From NCBI GenBank assembly GCA_903929765.1, contig CAIYVX010000105.1, positions 57,334-121,333 of the forward strand: DNA of 64,000 bases, written 5' to 3'. Source of the DNA: an uncultured Planctomycetia bacterium. Its GTDB lineage: Bacteria; Planctomycetota; Phycisphaerae; FEN-1346; JAACEH01. The translations under genes and the position numbers were made by a program. A model generated the notes under the pieces. The model was given only the letters and a program-made list of their open reading frames with translations, had not been told where the DNA came from and searched no databases. Below, piece by piece: positions 1-9,610 of this stretch (position 1 is its first letter; each line of letters begins with the position of its first letter).

Positions 1-11
1 ATACTGACCGT

Positions 12-1073
12 ATGAAACCTATCGGCCTAGGACTCTGGGGACTCCAGCACCAGCATCCCCGCTGGTACTGGCCCCTGTTTGCAAACCTGCCGCAATTCCG
101 GCCCCTGTGCGTCTTCGACGGCGACCGCGACTTTGCCCGCGGCGAGGCGGAATTTTTCCGGCTCGACCTCGCGTCCGACCCGGCCACCCTGCTCGCCCGG
201 CCGGAAGTCGAAGCGGTCATGATTTTCCTGCCGCACCGGGAAATGCCGGCGGCCGTGGCCCAGGCCATCGCCGCTGGAAAACACGTCCTGGTCGAAAAAC
301 CGATGGGGGCGACGCTGGCCGACGTGCAACGCGTTTGCAGCGCCGGCGAGGGCGCGACCGGACTCAAGATCACCACCGGCTACTGCTGGCGTTTCGATCC
401 GATGGCCCGGCAAATCAAGGAGTGGATCGCGGCGGGACTGCTCGGCCGCATCACCCATTTCGAGGGCCGCATGACCGCCGGCGGACCCTGGCGCTATCTG
501 CGCGACCACGCCCCGTGGATGCTCGAGGCCGCCCAGGGCGGCGGACCGCTGTGGAACCTCGGCGTCCACTGGATCGACCTCTTCCATTGGTGGTCTGGGG
601 ATGAAGCGGTCGCGGTCCAGGCGACGTGCCGCTCTTATGGCGGCCAGCCGACCCGCACCATCGAAGACAGTGCCGACGTGATTCTCGAATACGCTTCCAA
701 GGCCGTGGCGATCCTGGACATCAGCTACACCGCCCCGCGCTCGTTCCCCCAGGCCCGCGACCTCTTCGTCTCGGTGCGCGGCACGCTCGGCTCGGTGCTC
801 TGGTACCCTTCCTGGGGCGGCGACGATCATGAAGTCCTTTTTGCTTCCGACCACGAAACGCTCGCCGGTAGCCCGGTGCAGCACATCAAAATGCCGACCG
901 CGAGAATTCCCGGATATTGCGGCCAGATGGGCCTGGATTACCTGGCCGATTGGGCCGAGGCCATTCGCCGCGACCGCCCGGTCGCCATTTCCGTGACCGA
1001 CGGCCTCCGCGCCGCCGTCATCGCCGACGCCGCGCTCCGCAGCGCTGCGGAGGGGCACAAAATTTCGCTGTAA
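12..1073 (+). CDS. Gfo/Idh/MocA-family oxidoreductase
   Basis: Predicted cytoplasmic NAD(P)-dependent sugar or inositol-type dehydrogenase of 353 aa, a normal length for the family. The N-terminus forms a Rossmann start (GLGLWGLQHQH, a loose version of the usual glycine-rich loop). The family EKP motif is seen as VEKPMG near residue 95; its lysine is normally catalytic. The C-terminal half has the alpha/beta substrate domain with the GGPLWNLGVHWIDL stretch, matching the GGG..D.G.H.ID pattern of the family. The substrate cannot be told from sequence. It is the only + strand gene at this end and is convergent with pgl, whose stop lies 24 bases away. The start is the first ATG in the window; sequence before base 1 is missing, so its upstream context is unknown. 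Family assignment is firm, the specific reaction is not. Confidence 0.88.
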   Translation: MKPIGLGLWGLQHQHPRWYWPLFANLPQFRPLCVFDGDRDFARGEAEFFRLDLASDPATLLARPEVEAVMIFLPHREMPAAVAQAIAAGKHVLVEKPMGATLADVQRVCSAGEGATGLKITTGYCWRFDPMARQIKEWIAAGLLGRITHFEGRMTAGGPWRYLRDHAPWMLEAAQGGGPLWNLGVHWIDLFHWWSGDEAVAVQATCRSYGGQPTRTIEDSADVILEYASKAVAILDISYTAPRSFPQARDLFVSVRGTLGSVLWYPSWGGDDHEVLFASDHETLAGSPVQHIKMPTARIPGYCGQMGLDYLADWAEAIRRDRPVAISVTDGLRAAVIADAALRSAAEGHKISL

Positions 1074-1097
1074 CTCGAAACCGGAAAGTTGTTGTCG

Positions 1098-1838
1098 TTA
1101 GTTTTTAATTTTTAATTTCTTTCCCGCCCCCGCATCCACCAGCCACACCAACTCCCCATCCGTCGGCTCGATCATCTGCGCCGGCAGGTTAGAAATATCT
1201 CTCGGCCTCTCCCGCACCCGCCGCAAAATATCCGCCTTGTCCCGCCCCGCCACCAGAAAGACCACCAGCGCCGCCGAGTTAATCGCTCCGGCCGTCAGCG
1301 TCACCCGCCACAAGTCCTCCTCGGCCAGGAAAACTTCCGCCGCCCAACGGCGCTCTTCCTTCAAAACGGCAGCCCCCGGAAAGAGCGACGCCGTGTGACC
1401 GTTGGCGCCCAGCCCCAGCAACACCAGGTCGAACCTCGGCCGCCCCTCGGGAAAATATTCTTTCAGGGTTTCTTCGTACCGCGCCGCCGCGGCCGCCGGA
1501 TCGCCGGCGCAGCGGATCGGATGCACCTGCCCCGCCACGACCGGCACATGGTCGAGCAGCGCTTCCCGGGCCATCCGCTCGTTGCTCCGCTCGTCGTTGG
1601 GCGGCACGCACCGCTCGTCGCCCCAGAAGACGTGGAAAGAGGGCCAGGGCACCCGGCTCCGCCACGGCTCCTCGGCCAGAATTTCATAAGTAGATCGCGG
1701 GGTCGCCCCGCCGGAGAGGGCCACGACGAATCGCCCGCGCGCCGCCACGGCCGTCCGCGCCGCCTCGGCGAAAAGTTCCGCGGCCGCCAGAGCCAGCGCC
1801 GCCCCATCCGCGTAAACCCGCACCGCGTCGGCGCTCAT
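1098..1838 (-). CDS. pgl: 6-phosphogluconolactonase (SOL/DevB type)
   Basis: Hydrolyses 6-phosphogluconolactone to 6-phosphogluconate, step two of the oxidative pentose phosphate pathway. Family motifs are LSGGATPRSTYEIL (phosphate loop), FWGDERCVPPNDERSN and LLGLGANGHTASLFPG. The ORF-track start at 1952 would add 38 low-complexity residues that overlap zwf. I chose the ATG at 1838 (MSADAVRVYADG), giving 246 aa, the usual size, with a 4-base ATGA overlap with the zwf stop, so the two are translationally coupled. The last residues (KKLKIKN, stop at 1098-1100) are encoded by an AT-rich dispersed repeat also found in nuoG, so the native C-terminus may have been rewritten. Last gene of the nuo-zwf-pgl run. 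Confidence 0.92.
   Translation of the reverse strand: MSADAVRVYADGAALALAAAELFAEAARTAVAARGRFVVALSGGATPRSTYEILAEEPWRSRVPWPSFHVFWGDERCVPPNDERSNERMAREALLDHVPVVAGQVHPIRCAGDPAAAAARYEETLKEYFPEGRPRFDLVLLGLGANGHTASLFPGAAVLKEERRWAAEVFLAEEDLWRVTLTAGAINSAALVVFLVAGRDKADILRRVRERPRDISNLPAQMIEPTDGELVWLVDAGAGKKLKIKN
1101..1118. repeat. AT-rich short repeat at the pgl 3' end
   Basis: A T/A-only block built from TTTTTAATT units, in a strongly GC-rich background. It encodes the KLKIKN tail of pgl. The same unit recurs at 11381-11415 inside nuoG and at 13454-13480 between nuoG and nuoF, suggesting a dispersed element rather than chance. Confidence 0.55.
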
Positions 1839-3385
1839 TCCCCCGCCCCCTCCACGTGGCCCGTCTCGGCGTGGCCCGAGTCGTGCAACGTCGGGGCCAG
1901 CCAGCGCCGCCCGTCCTGCGCGATCAGCGCCCCGGCCACCTCCGGCCCCCACGTCCCCGCCTCGTACATCGGCAGGTCCACCGGCTCGCTCGACCGCCAG
2001 GCCTCCAGGATCGGCTCGATGATGCCCCAGGCCGTCTCGAGCTGATCGGCCCGCATGAACTGCGTCGCGTCGCCCAGCATCACGTCCAGCAGGAGCGTCT
2101 CGTAAGCCTCGGGGGCGGCCACGTGAAAAGAGTCTTTATAACTGAATCGCATATGTACCGGCTTCAGGCGCATGGCCTCACCCGGATGCTTGGCCTGGAA
2201 CCGCACCAGAATGCCCTCCTCCGGCTGAATGCGAATGACGATCCGGTTCGGCTCCCATTCCTCCAGCATCGACCGGGGAAACGACTGGTGCGGCACCGGC
2301 TCGAAGACGATGCTGATCTCCGAGGCCCGCGACGGCAGCCGCTTGCCCGTCCGCAGATAAAACGGCACGTCCTGCCACCGCCAGTTGTCTACAAACATCT
2401 TCACGGCGGCAAACGTCTCCGTCGTCGAGTCCTGGGCCACGCCCTTCTCCTGCCGGTAGCCCAGCACCGGCAGGCACGAAATCCCGCCCGGCCCGTACTG
2501 CCCGCGCACGGCCAGGGCATGCACCTGGTCCGGCGGAATCGGCCGCACCGCCCGCAGCACGTCCACCTTCTTGTTGCGAATCTCGTCGGCCTGGTAGGAG
2601 ACCGGCGGCTCCATCGCAATCAGGCAGAGCACCTGCATCAGGTGGTTCTGCACCATGTCGCGCAGGGCCCCGGCCCGCTCGTAATAACCGCCCCGGTGCT
2701 CCACGCCCACCGTCTCGGCCACCGTGATCTGGACGTGGTCGATGTAGCGGCGGTTCCAGATCGGCTCGAACAGGGAATTGGCGAAGCGGAAGGCCAGGAT
2801 GTTCTGCACCGTCTCCTTGCCCAGGTAATGGTCAATGCGATAGATCTGGTGCTCGTCGAAAACAGCGGTCAGCTTCCGGTCCAAAGCCCGGGCCGACTCC
2901 AGGTCGTGCCCGAACGGCTTCTCGACCACGATCCTGGCCCGCGTCCGCTCCCGCGCGAGCCGCGCCTTGCCCAGTTGCGCCGCCAAGTCCTCGATCAGCG
3001 CCGGCGGGGTCGCCTGATAAAATATCTGGTTCGCCTTCACACCCCAGGCCGCGTCCAGTTTCGCCAGCTTTTCGGCCACCGCCTTGAAGACCGCCGGCCC
3101 GTTGAAATCGCCGGAAAAGTAACTGATTTGCGAGGCAAACGCCGCCCAGGCCTTTTCCTCCACCCGGCCGCGCCGCGAAAACTGGTCCACGCCCTCCCGC
3201 AGCCGCGCCCGGAACTTTCCCACCGTCATCGGCTTGGCGTCCACGCCGATCACCGCAAACTTTTCCGCCAGCCACTTGTCCAGGTAGAGGTTGTAGAGCG
3301 CCGGCACCAGCTTCCGCCAGGTCAGGTCGCCCCCCGCTCCGAAAATCACGATCACCGCCGGGTCCGCTCGCCGATATGCTTTCAT
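1835..3385 (-). CDS. zwf: glucose-6-phosphate 1-dehydrogenase
   Basis: Oxidises glucose 6-phosphate to the lactone while reducing NADP+ (or NAD+), the entry step of the oxidative pentose phosphate pathway. The 516 aa length is typical. Visible motifs: the N-terminal nucleotide-binding loop (IFGAGGDLTWRKL, with Gly where Ser is usual in GASGDL), EKPFGHD, and the catalytic signature YRIDHYLGKETVQN with the proton-abstracting His. The start at 3385 is supported by AAAAGGAG just upstream. It lies 53 bases after the nuoN stop on the same strand and overlaps pgl by 4 bases, so it probably belongs to the nuo transcript. Lactone opening is done by the adjacent pgl. Confidence 0.96.
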   Translation of the reverse strand: MKAYRRADPAVIVIFGAGGDLTWRKLVPALYNLYLDKWLAEKFAVIGVDAKPMTVGKFRARLREGVDQFSRRGRVEEKAWAAFASQISYFSGDFNGPAVFKAVAEKLAKLDAAWGVKANQIFYQATPPALIEDLAAQLGKARLARERTRARIVVEKPFGHDLESARALDRKLTAVFDEHQIYRIDHYLGKETVQNILAFRFANSLFEPIWNRRYIDHVQITVAETVGVEHRGGYYERAGALRDMVQNHLMQVLCLIAMEPPVSYQADEIRNKKVDVLRAVRPIPPDQVHALAVRGQYGPGGISCLPVLGYRQEKGVAQDSTTETFAAVKMFVDNWRWQDVPFYLRTGKRLPSRASEISIVFEPVPHQSFPRSMLEEWEPNRIVIRIQPEEGILVRFQAKHPGEAMRLKPVHMRFSYKDSFHVAAPEAYETLLLDVMLGDATQFMRADQLETAWGIIEPILEAWRSSEPVDLPMYEAGTWGPEVAGALIAQDGRRWLAPTLHDSGHAETGHVEGAGE

Positions 3386-3438
3386 GTCGTCTCCTTTTGC
3401 CTTCGCCCCCGCCGCACTTCATTATAACTCCGCCGCCG

Positions 3439-4923
3439 TCACCACCCGCCGCCCATCCACGCTCGCACCAACTCCGCCAGCGGTCCCGGCCAGACGCCGA
3501 TCAACACCACGGCTGCGCCCAGACCGGCCAGCACCACCCCCGTCGCTACGCCGATTCGCGGCAACTCTTTTTCCTCCGTCGCCCGCCGCTCAAACATCGC
3601 CCAGACGACGCGCAGATAATAGAACAAGCCAATCCCGCTGTTGGCCACCAGGATAATTACCAGCGCCCACAATCCCGCCCCGGCCCCCGCCGTCAGCAAA
3701 TAAAATTTCCCCACGAAACCCGCCGTCAGCGGTATCCCCGCCAGCGACAACATCGCCACCGTCATCAGCGCCGCCAGGGCCGGTCGCCGCCAGGCCAACC
3801 CGCGATAATCCTCCAGCGATTCCGCTTCTCCATTCGCCCCCGACAGCGCCGTCACCACGCCGAAGGCTGCCAACGTCGCCGCAAAATAGGTCACCAGGTA
3901 AAATCCCGCCGCTGTCGCCCCTGCCGCGCCGCTCACCAGCACCGCCACCAACAAATACCCCAGGTGCGAGATCGACGAATACGCCAGCAGCCGTTTCACG
4001 TTACGTTGCCGCAAGGCCAGCAGGTTTCCCGTAAACATCGACGCCACGGCGATGGCCGCGAGAATCCAGAAGACGGGGGCACTCGGACAAACACCCCCAC
4101 TATAATAAACCGCTCGATCTCCGAAATAATAACCCGCCCACGGCGACCCGCGCGCCATACGCAACACCAACGCCAGCACCGCTCCTTTCGACACCGTCGC
4201 CACCAGCGCCGTCACCGGCGCCGGTGCGCCCTGATAAACATCCGCCGTCCAAAGATGGAACGGCACGACCGCCAGCTTGAAGCCGATCCCGACAAACATC
4301 ATCACACAACCGACCATGGCCACAAGACCAAGAGGACCAGGGCCATATTGGCCGTATAGCCAGTCCACCCAAAAGAAAATCATCGACCCACGGTCGAAGT
4401 AGACCAGGCCCATCCCGAAAAATACAAACGCCGACGCCGTCCCGCCGAGCACCAAGTACTTCAAACTCGCCTCCACGCCCAGCCGGCCCCGCTCGTAAGC
4501 CACCAGGCCGTATAGCGACACGCTCAACACTTCCAGGCCCAGGAAGAACGTAGCGAAGTGTATGCTTATCGCCAGAACCATCCCCCCCAGCGCCGCCAGC
4601 AGCAGCAACACATAATATTCCTCCGCCCGCTCCCTGCGACGCGACAAATAACCATATGAGAGTATCCCCACCACCAGGTTCGCCGCCAGCACGAGGCCGA
4701 TGACGAACAAGGCCTGATTGTCCATGACCGCCAGGTGCCCCACATATCCTTTCTTCAGCCACAGATTCACCAATACCTCCGCCAGCGCCGCCGCCAGACC
4801 CGTGAGCGCAATCCCCGCCGTCGCCGCATGGCTGCGCCGCACGGCAATGGCCAGCATCGCCGCCACCGCCGCAGCGGCCACGATCACCAGTGGCAAGAGG
4901 ATGATTACGTCCTCGCCCGTCAC
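3439..4923 (-). CDS. nuoN: NADH-quinone oxidoreductase subunit N
   Basis: Membrane antiporter-like subunit of respiratory complex I, 494 aa with about 14 predicted hydrophobic helices. Hallmarks are the proton-channel regions FKLAVVPFHLWTADVYQGAP and RNVKRLLAYSSISHLGYLL, which carry the conserved Lys residues of NuoL/M/N. It is the last nuo gene, overlapping the nuoM stop by 4 bases (ATGA). Position after nuoM, together with the VPFHLWTADVYQGAP variant, separates it from its paralogues NuoL and NuoM in this window. Confidence 0.95.
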   Translation of the reverse strand: MTGEDVIILLPLVIVAAAAVAAMLAIAVRRSHAATAGIALTGLAAALAEVLVNLWLKKGYVGHLAVMDNQALFVIGLVLAANLVVGILSYGYLSRRRERAEEYYVLLLLAALGGMVLAISIHFATFFLGLEVLSVSLYGLVAYERGRLGVEASLKYLVLGGTASAFVFFGMGLVYFDRGSMIFFWVDWLYGQYGPGPLGLVAMVGCVMMFVGIGFKLAVVPFHLWTADVYQGAPAPVTALVATVSKGAVLALVLRMARGSPWAGYYFGDRAVYYSGGVCPSAPVFWILAAIAVASMFTGNLLALRQRNVKRLLAYSSISHLGYLLVAVLVSGAAGATAAGFYLVTYFAATLAAFGVVTALSGANGEAESLEDYRGLAWRRPALAALMTVAMLSLAGIPLTAGFVGKFYLLTAGAGAGLWALVIILVANSGIGLFYYLRVVWAMFERRATEEKELPRIGVATGVVLAGLGAAVVLIGVWPGPLAELVRAWMGGGW

Positions 4924-6416
4924 CGCCCGCCCTCCGTGTTGCTGTCATGTAGGGCGGATGCGTTGTTTGCAGCCGCCGCAGTAAAATTCTGTTTTCCGTT
5001 GGCCGTTATCACCCCCGGATGAATTCCAATCCAGACCAGCGCCGCCACAAGCGCCGCCGCAATCGCTCCTTCCCGCCACGAGAGATCCTTCACCGGCCGC
5101 TCATCTTTCCGCGGCCCGTGGAAAATTACCCCCATCAATCGCACGGCATAAATCACCGACGCTATCATGCCCAGCGCCGCCAGAACCGCAAACACCGGAT
5201 GCTCCCGGTACGTGCCCAGCAACACCAGAAATTCTCCCGCGAAATTCGCGAGGCCCGGCAGCCCCATCGCTGCCAGCGCGAAAATCAGCGTCGCCGCGCC
5301 AGCGCGCGGCATCGCCGACCACAGCCCGCCCAGCGCCTCGATGTTCCGCGTCCCGAAGCGCCGCTCCAGCACGCCCGCCATGAAGAACAGTCCGGCGGCG
5401 CTCAGGGCGCTGGCCACCATGACGAGTACCGCGCCTTGTAACGCCGTCTGGTCGAACGCAAAAACCGCAAGCAGAATAAAGCCCATGTGACTGATGCTCG
5501 AATAGGCCGCCAGACGCTTCAAATCCCGCTGCGCGAACGCCATCGTTGCCCCGTACAGAATTCCGATCACTCCCAGCGTCATGGCCACCGGGGTAAAATC
5601 TCGCGCCGCCGCCGGAAAGAGCGGCACGACGAGCCGCAACATCCCGTACGCCCCGACCTTCACCGCCAGCCCCGCAATATCCACCCCGCCAGACGCCGGG
5701 GCCTGTTCATGCGCGTCCGGCAGCCAGACGTGCAGCGGCACGGCCGGCAGCTTCACCGCCAGCGCGACAAAGACCGCCAGCATCATCCAGAACGCCGCCG
5801 CCCCTGCGACCGGCGTGCCAAGAAGCTTCAGATAATCGAAGGTATATGACCCGACCGCCCGCTGATGGCTGATCGCCAGGGCGATGAAGGCCACGAGCAT
5901 CAGCACCGCGCTGGCCTGGCCGAAAATAAACATCTTGAGCGCCGCCGGACCGCGCCGCGGGCCGCCCCAGACCGCGATCAGGAAATAGAGCGGCACCAGG
6001 AGCGCCTCCCAGGCGACGTAAAACAAAACGAGGTCGAGCGAGAGCAGAATCGCCTGCGTCGCCGCCACCGCCCAGAGCAGATTGAAATGGAAAAATCCGA
6101 CCCGCTCCCCGATTCCGCGCCACGAAACGCCGACAGCCAAGAGTCCCAGAAATGCCGCCAGAACCACCAGCGGCGCGCTCGCCCCGTCCATCCCCAGATG
6201 CACACTGATGCCGAATTGCGGCAGCCAGGGACACTGGAATTCTGCGAACCAACCGCTCGCACCCGCTCCGCCCGACCACGCCGCCACGGCCAGCGCGAGA
6301 TCGAGCGCCATGGCCACGAGCGCCAGCGTCCGCGCCGCACCCGCCGACCGCCGTCCGGCGATCCACGCGGCCGCGCCGCCCAGGAGCGGCAAGAAAATGA
6401 TCCACCCTAATATCAT
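4920..6416 (-). CDS. nuoM: NADH-quinone oxidoreductase subunit M
   Basis: Proton-pumping membrane subunit of complex I, 498 aa from the ATG at 6416 (MILGWIIFLPLLGG). The longer track start (6476) reads into nuoL. The chosen start gives a 4-base overlap with the nuoL stop. Motifs: VKLPAVPLHVWLPDAHEQAP and RDLKRLAAYSSISHMGFILL, the quinone-antiporter signatures. The final 20-odd residues (from about ANGKQNFTAAAANNASALHD) are unlike a NuoM end and are encoded by a hairpin repeat whose sister copy sits between nuoG and nuoF; the repeat has apparently been captured as coding sequence. Confidence 0.95.
   Translation of the reverse strand: MILGWIIFLPLLGGAAAWIAGRRSAGAARTLALVAMALDLALAVAAWSGGAGASGWFAEFQCPWLPQFGISVHLGMDGASAPLVVLAAFLGLLAVGVSWRGIGERVGFFHFNLLWAVAATQAILLSLDLVLFYVAWEALLVPLYFLIAVWGGPRRGPAALKMFIFGQASAVLMLVAFIALAISHQRAVGSYTFDYLKLLGTPVAGAAAFWMMLAVFVALAVKLPAVPLHVWLPDAHEQAPASGGVDIAGLAVKVGAYGMLRLVVPLFPAAARDFTPVAMTLGVIGILYGATMAFAQRDLKRLAAYSSISHMGFILLAVFAFDQTALQGAVLVMVASALSAAGLFFMAGVLERRFGTRNIEALGGLWSAMPRAGAATLIFALAAMGLPGLANFAGEFLVLLGTYREHPVFAVLAALGMIASVIYAVRLMGVIFHGPRKDERPVKDLSWREGAIAAALVAALVWIGIHPGVITANGKQNFTAAAANNASALHDSNTEGGR
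4943..5001. repeat. REP-like hairpin element, copy 1, inside nuoM
   Basis: About 59 bp starting TGTCATGTAGGGCGG and ending CTGTTTTCCGTTGG. The GGCGG...CCGCC arms can pair. It closely matches 13362-13419, which has a perfect 8-bp stem. This copy encodes the C-terminal tail of NuoM and thus lies inside a gene. Confidence 0.7.
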
Positions 6417-8248
6417 CGCCACACCGCCACGGCTATCGCCGCAATCGCCCCGGCCGCAAGCGCGGCCGCATACCACCGCACCCGACCCGTCACCGTCCAG
6501 CTCATCCCCGCGTGGGCCAGGTCCAGCGTCCGGCCCAGCGTCCGGAACGGCCCGTCCAGCAACTCATCCCGACCCAATTGCGTCAGCCAAACATATGGCC
6601 GCACAAATATAAAGTTGTAAAGCCAATCAAATCCCCACCCGCCAATCCACCATCGCCCGAGCGCCGCCCCGGCCCGGCTCTGGGCCACCCGCGCCGCCAG
6701 GGCCGGCCGCCGCAAGTAGAAGTACCAGGCCAGCACAATTCCCGCCAGCGCCGCCGCAGTTCCGGCTAACCGCACCGGCAGCGTCGCCGCAATCTCCGTC
6801 CCGCCCAGTAACCATCGCGGATCAAGCCACCACCCGCTTACCGACAGCGCCGCCAGAATCACCAGCACCGTCGCCATCGCCCAACCCGGCTGCTGCGACG
6901 GTTCGCGTTTCGCCGTACCGAAGAAAACCAGAAACACCATCCGCCCCGTATAGAGCGCCGTCACGGCCGCCCCGACCGCTCCGGCCGCCCACAACCACCG
7001 CCCGCCCGCCGGCCCGGCCCACGCCGCCGCCAGAATTTCCTCTTTACTATAGAACCCCGCCGTCACCAGCGGCAGCGCCGCCAGCGACGCCGCCCCGGCC
7101 AGGAACGTCCAGAACACCAGCGGCAGCCGTTGCCGCAGGCCGCCCATCTTGAACAGGTCATGTTCCTCGCCCAGGGCCGCAATCACCGCCCCGGCCGCCA
7201 GAAAAAGGAGCGACTTGAAAACCGCGTGCGTCACAAAATGAAATATCGCCGCGCCCCACGCCCCCACGCCCAAGGCCACGAACATGTACCCGACCTGGCT
7301 CATCGTCGAGTAGGCCAGCACGCGTTTCAAGTCCCGCTGCACCAGCGCGCTCGTCCCGGCCAGGAGCAACGTCGCCGCGCCGATCACCGCCGTCACCGTC
7401 GCCGCCGCCGGGGCCAGGGCGAACAAACCGTGCATCCGCGACAGCAGGTAGACCCCCGCCGTGACCATCGTCGCCGCATGAATGAGCGCGCTCACCGGCG
7501 TCGGCCCGGCCATCGCGTCCGGCAGCCAGACCTGGAGCGGCAACTGGGCCGACTTGCCCACCGCTCCCGCCAATAGCAGCAGCGCCGCCAGAGTCGCAAC
7601 CGACGAACCCGTCGGCCAGCGCTCTGCCGCCCGGGCCAGCAGTCCGCCGATGTCGGAGGTGCCCATTTGCGTGAACAGAACCAGCAGCCCCACCAGCAGC
7701 GCCGCGTCGCCCACCCGCGTCACGATGAACGCTTTCTTCGCGGCCCGGGCGTTGGCCGGCTCACGATACCAGAACCCGATCAGCAGGTAACTGCACAGCC
7801 CCACGCCTTCCCAGCCCAGATAGAGGAGCAGCAAATCTCCCGCCAGGACCAGCACCAGCATCGACGCCACAAACAAATTCATATAACAGAAGAACCGGGC
7901 GTAGCCCTCATCCCCGGCCATCGACTCGGCCGAATAGAGCAGAATCAGGAACCCGACCAGCGTCACCACCGCCATCATCACCAGGGCCAGAGCGTCCAGG
8001 TGCAGCACGAACCGCGCCGCCAGGTCGCCCGCTGAAATCCACGTTCCCAGGTTCTGCTCGTAAACCCGCCCCGCCGCCGGCAGCGCGAAAAATCCGGCCG
8101 CCACCGCCCCCGCTGCCGCCAGGGCCACCCCCGCCGAACCCACGCCCACCGTCGCGACGGCCCGTCGCCCCAGGCGTGCTCTCGCCACGGCCAGGATCAG
8201 AAATCCCCCGAGCGGCGCCAGCGGAACGAGCCACAACAATTCCAGCAT
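6413..8248 (-). CDS. nuoL: NADH-quinone oxidoreductase subunit L
   Basis: Largest antiporter-like membrane subunit of complex I, here 611 aa and about 16 helices. Motifs: LGWEGVGLCSYLLIGFWY, the channel segment KSAQLPLQVWLPDAMAGPTPVSALIHAATMV and QRDLKRVLAYSTMSQVGYMF. The C-terminal part contains the region expected to form the long lateral helix and last membrane span (KR-rich segment then YAAALAAGAIAAIAVAVW). The nuoK stop is only 3 bases upstream and the nuoM start overlaps the end by 4 bases, so it is in the middle of a tightly coupled gene set. Confidence 0.96.
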   Translation of the reverse strand: MLELLWLVPLAPLGGFLILAVARARLGRRAVATVGVGSAGVALAAAGAVAAGFFALPAAGRVYEQNLGTWISAGDLAARFVLHLDALALVMMAVVTLVGFLILLYSAESMAGDEGYARFFCYMNLFVASMLVLVLAGDLLLLYLGWEGVGLCSYLLIGFWYREPANARAAKKAFIVTRVGDAALLVGLLVLFTQMGTSDIGGLLARAAERWPTGSSVATLAALLLLAGAVGKSAQLPLQVWLPDAMAGPTPVSALIHAATMVTAGVYLLSRMHGLFALAPAAATVTAVIGAATLLLAGTSALVQRDLKRVLAYSTMSQVGYMFVALGVGAWGAAIFHFVTHAVFKSLLFLAAGAVIAALGEEHDLFKMGGLRQRLPLVFWTFLAGAASLAALPLVTAGFYSKEEILAAAWAGPAGGRWLWAAGAVGAAVTALYTGRMVFLVFFGTAKREPSQQPGWAMATVLVILAALSVSGWWLDPRWLLGGTEIAATLPVRLAGTAAALAGIVLAWYFYLRRPALAARVAQSRAGAALGRWWIGGWGFDWLYNFIFVRPYVWLTQLGRDELLDGPFRTLGRTLDLAHAGMSWTVTGRVRWYAAALAAGAIAAIAVAVWR

Positions 8249-8250
8249 TC

Positions 8251-8559
8251 CTATCCTCGCATCTCCCGCGCCTCATCCACGTCGAGCGTCCGCCGCCTTC
8301 GGTAAATGAGCAGCACAATCGCCAGCCCCACGGCCACCTCGGCCGCCGCCGTCGCCAGAATGAACATGAACATCACCTGCCCGTCCGCCGCATGGTGCCG
8401 CGCCCCGGCCGTAATCATCGCCAGCGCCGCCGCGTTGAGCATAATCTCAATCGACATCAATACGAAGAGCATGTTCCGCCGGGCCAGCACGCCGCCCAAC
8501 CCCAGGGCGAACAGCACCGCCGCCACCACCAGACCGCTTTCCGGAGAAACCGAATTCAT
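8251..8559 (-). CDS. nuoK: NADH-quinone oxidoreductase subunit K
   Basis: Small three-helix membrane subunit of complex I, 102 aa, the normal length. It has the conserved [24 protein letters not shown] stretch, where the Glu in helix 2 (IEIMLN) belongs to the proton-translocation axis, and a second acidic residue in [17 protein letters not shown]. Its ATG overlaps the nuoJ stop by 4 bases. Confidence 0.96.
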   Translation of the reverse strand: MNSVSPESGLVVAAVLFALGLGGVLARRNMLFVLMSIEIMLNAAALAMITAGARHHAADGQVMFMFILATAAAEVAVGLAIVLLIYRRRRTLDVDEAREMRG

Positions 8560-9077
8560 CGTTCACCCTCTTTTTCGTCCATCTGCTTTCGCCGCGCGAG
8601 ATGATACGCCGCCACCATTCCCGCCAGGAGCAGCATCGACGAGAGTTCTGCGCCCAGGGCATACGGACCGAACAGCGCCGCTCCGACTTCCTGCGGCCCG
8701 ACCACCACCGGCGTCCCGCCCGCCACGGCCGCAGCGCCGCTGGCCAGGACATAAATCAACTCGCCCAGCAGCACCGCCGCCAAGGCCGCCGGACCCAGCC
8801 ACATTCGCGGCCGCAACCACTGGCTCTCCTGTCGCTCGCCTTCGCGCCCCAGAGCCAGCACCATCACGGCGAAAACGAACAGCACCATGATCGCCCCGGC
8901 GTAAACAATCACCTCCAACGCCGCCGCCAGCGGCGCTCCCAGCGCGTAGAACATTCCCGCCACCGCTGCCAGCGACAGCACCAGGTAGAGGAGCGCATGG
9001 GCCGCATTGCGCCGCGTCACCACCAGCGCCGTCGCCAGCACGGCCACCGCCGCAGATACATAAAATAATCCCTGCAT
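8556..9077 (-). CDS. nuoJ: NADH-quinone oxidoreductase subunit J
   Basis: Five-helix membrane subunit of complex I. The ORF track begins at 9635, out in nuoI territory; the true start is the ATG at 9077 ([20 protein letters not shown]), giving 173 aa, the usual size. The conserved pi-bulge helix is visible as [22 protein letters not shown]. It lies 11 bases after the nuoI stop and overlaps nuoK by 4 bases. Confidence 0.94.
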   Translation of the reverse strand: MQGLFYVSAAVAVLATALVVTRRNAAHALLYLVLSLAAVAGMFYALGAPLAAALEVIVYAGAIMVLFVFAVMVLALGREGERQESQWLRPRMWLGPAALAAVLLGELIYVLASGAAAVAGGTPVVVGPQEVGAALFGPYALGAELSSMLLLAGMVAAYHLARRKQMDEKEGER

Positions 9078-9088
9078 CCTGTCCGTCC

Positions 9089-9610
9089 TTACGGCATCAA
9101 TCCCCGCAAATCCACCGGCGGCTCTTCGTTCTCCGCCTGGCCCGTATCCTTCCCGCCGATCTTCACGCCCGCCACACGATAAAAGTTGTACCCGTGGCAC
9201 TTGCCCGGCCCGGCGATCAGCAGATCCTCTTTTTCGTAGACCAGGTTCCGCCGGTCGTACTCGCTCATCTCGCAGTCCGGCGTCAGTTGAATCGCGTCGG
9301 TCGGACAGGCCTCTTCGCACAGGCCGCAAAAAATGCACCGCGAAAAGTTGATCCGGAAAAACTCCGGGAACCGCCGCCCACCGGCATCTTCGGTCGCTTG
9401 CAAGGCGATGCACCCCACCGGGCAGGCCACCGCGCACAGGTAACAGGCCACGCAGCGCTCGCCGCCGTCCGGGTCGCGCGTCAGGACGATCCGCCCGCGA
9501 CAGCGCGGGGCCAGGCGCGAACGCACTTCCGGATACTCCACCGTCGCCTTGCGCCGGAAGAGATGCCCGAGCACCGTCCAGACCGCTTTGAGTACGCTCC
9601 ACATAACCAT
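9089..9610 (-). CDS. nuoI: NADH-quinone oxidoreductase subunit I (2x[4Fe-4S])
   Basis: Peripheral-arm ferredoxin subunit passing electrons to the terminal N2 cluster of NuoB. Two classic CxxCxxCxxxCP motifs are present: [12 protein letters not shown] and [13 protein letters not shown] chose the ATG at 9610 ([11 protein letters not shown]), giving 173 aa, because its A is shared with the nuoH TGA stop (TGATG); an alternative ATG follows two codons later at 9604. The longer track start at 9808 lies inside nuoH. Confidence 0.95.
   Translation of the reverse strand: MVMWSVLKAVWTVLGHLFRRKATVEYPEVRSRLAPRCRGRIVLTRDPDGGERCVACYLCAVACPVGCIALQATEDAGGRRFPEFFRINFSRCIFCGLCEEACPTDAIQLTPDCEMSEYDRRNLVYEKEDLLIAGPGKCHGYNFYRVAGVKIGGKDTGQAENEEPPVDLRGLMP

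Noticed and set aside
1856-3427. 523-aa + strand ORF opposite zwf
   Set aside because: Antisense shadow; zwf motifs are intact on the other strand.
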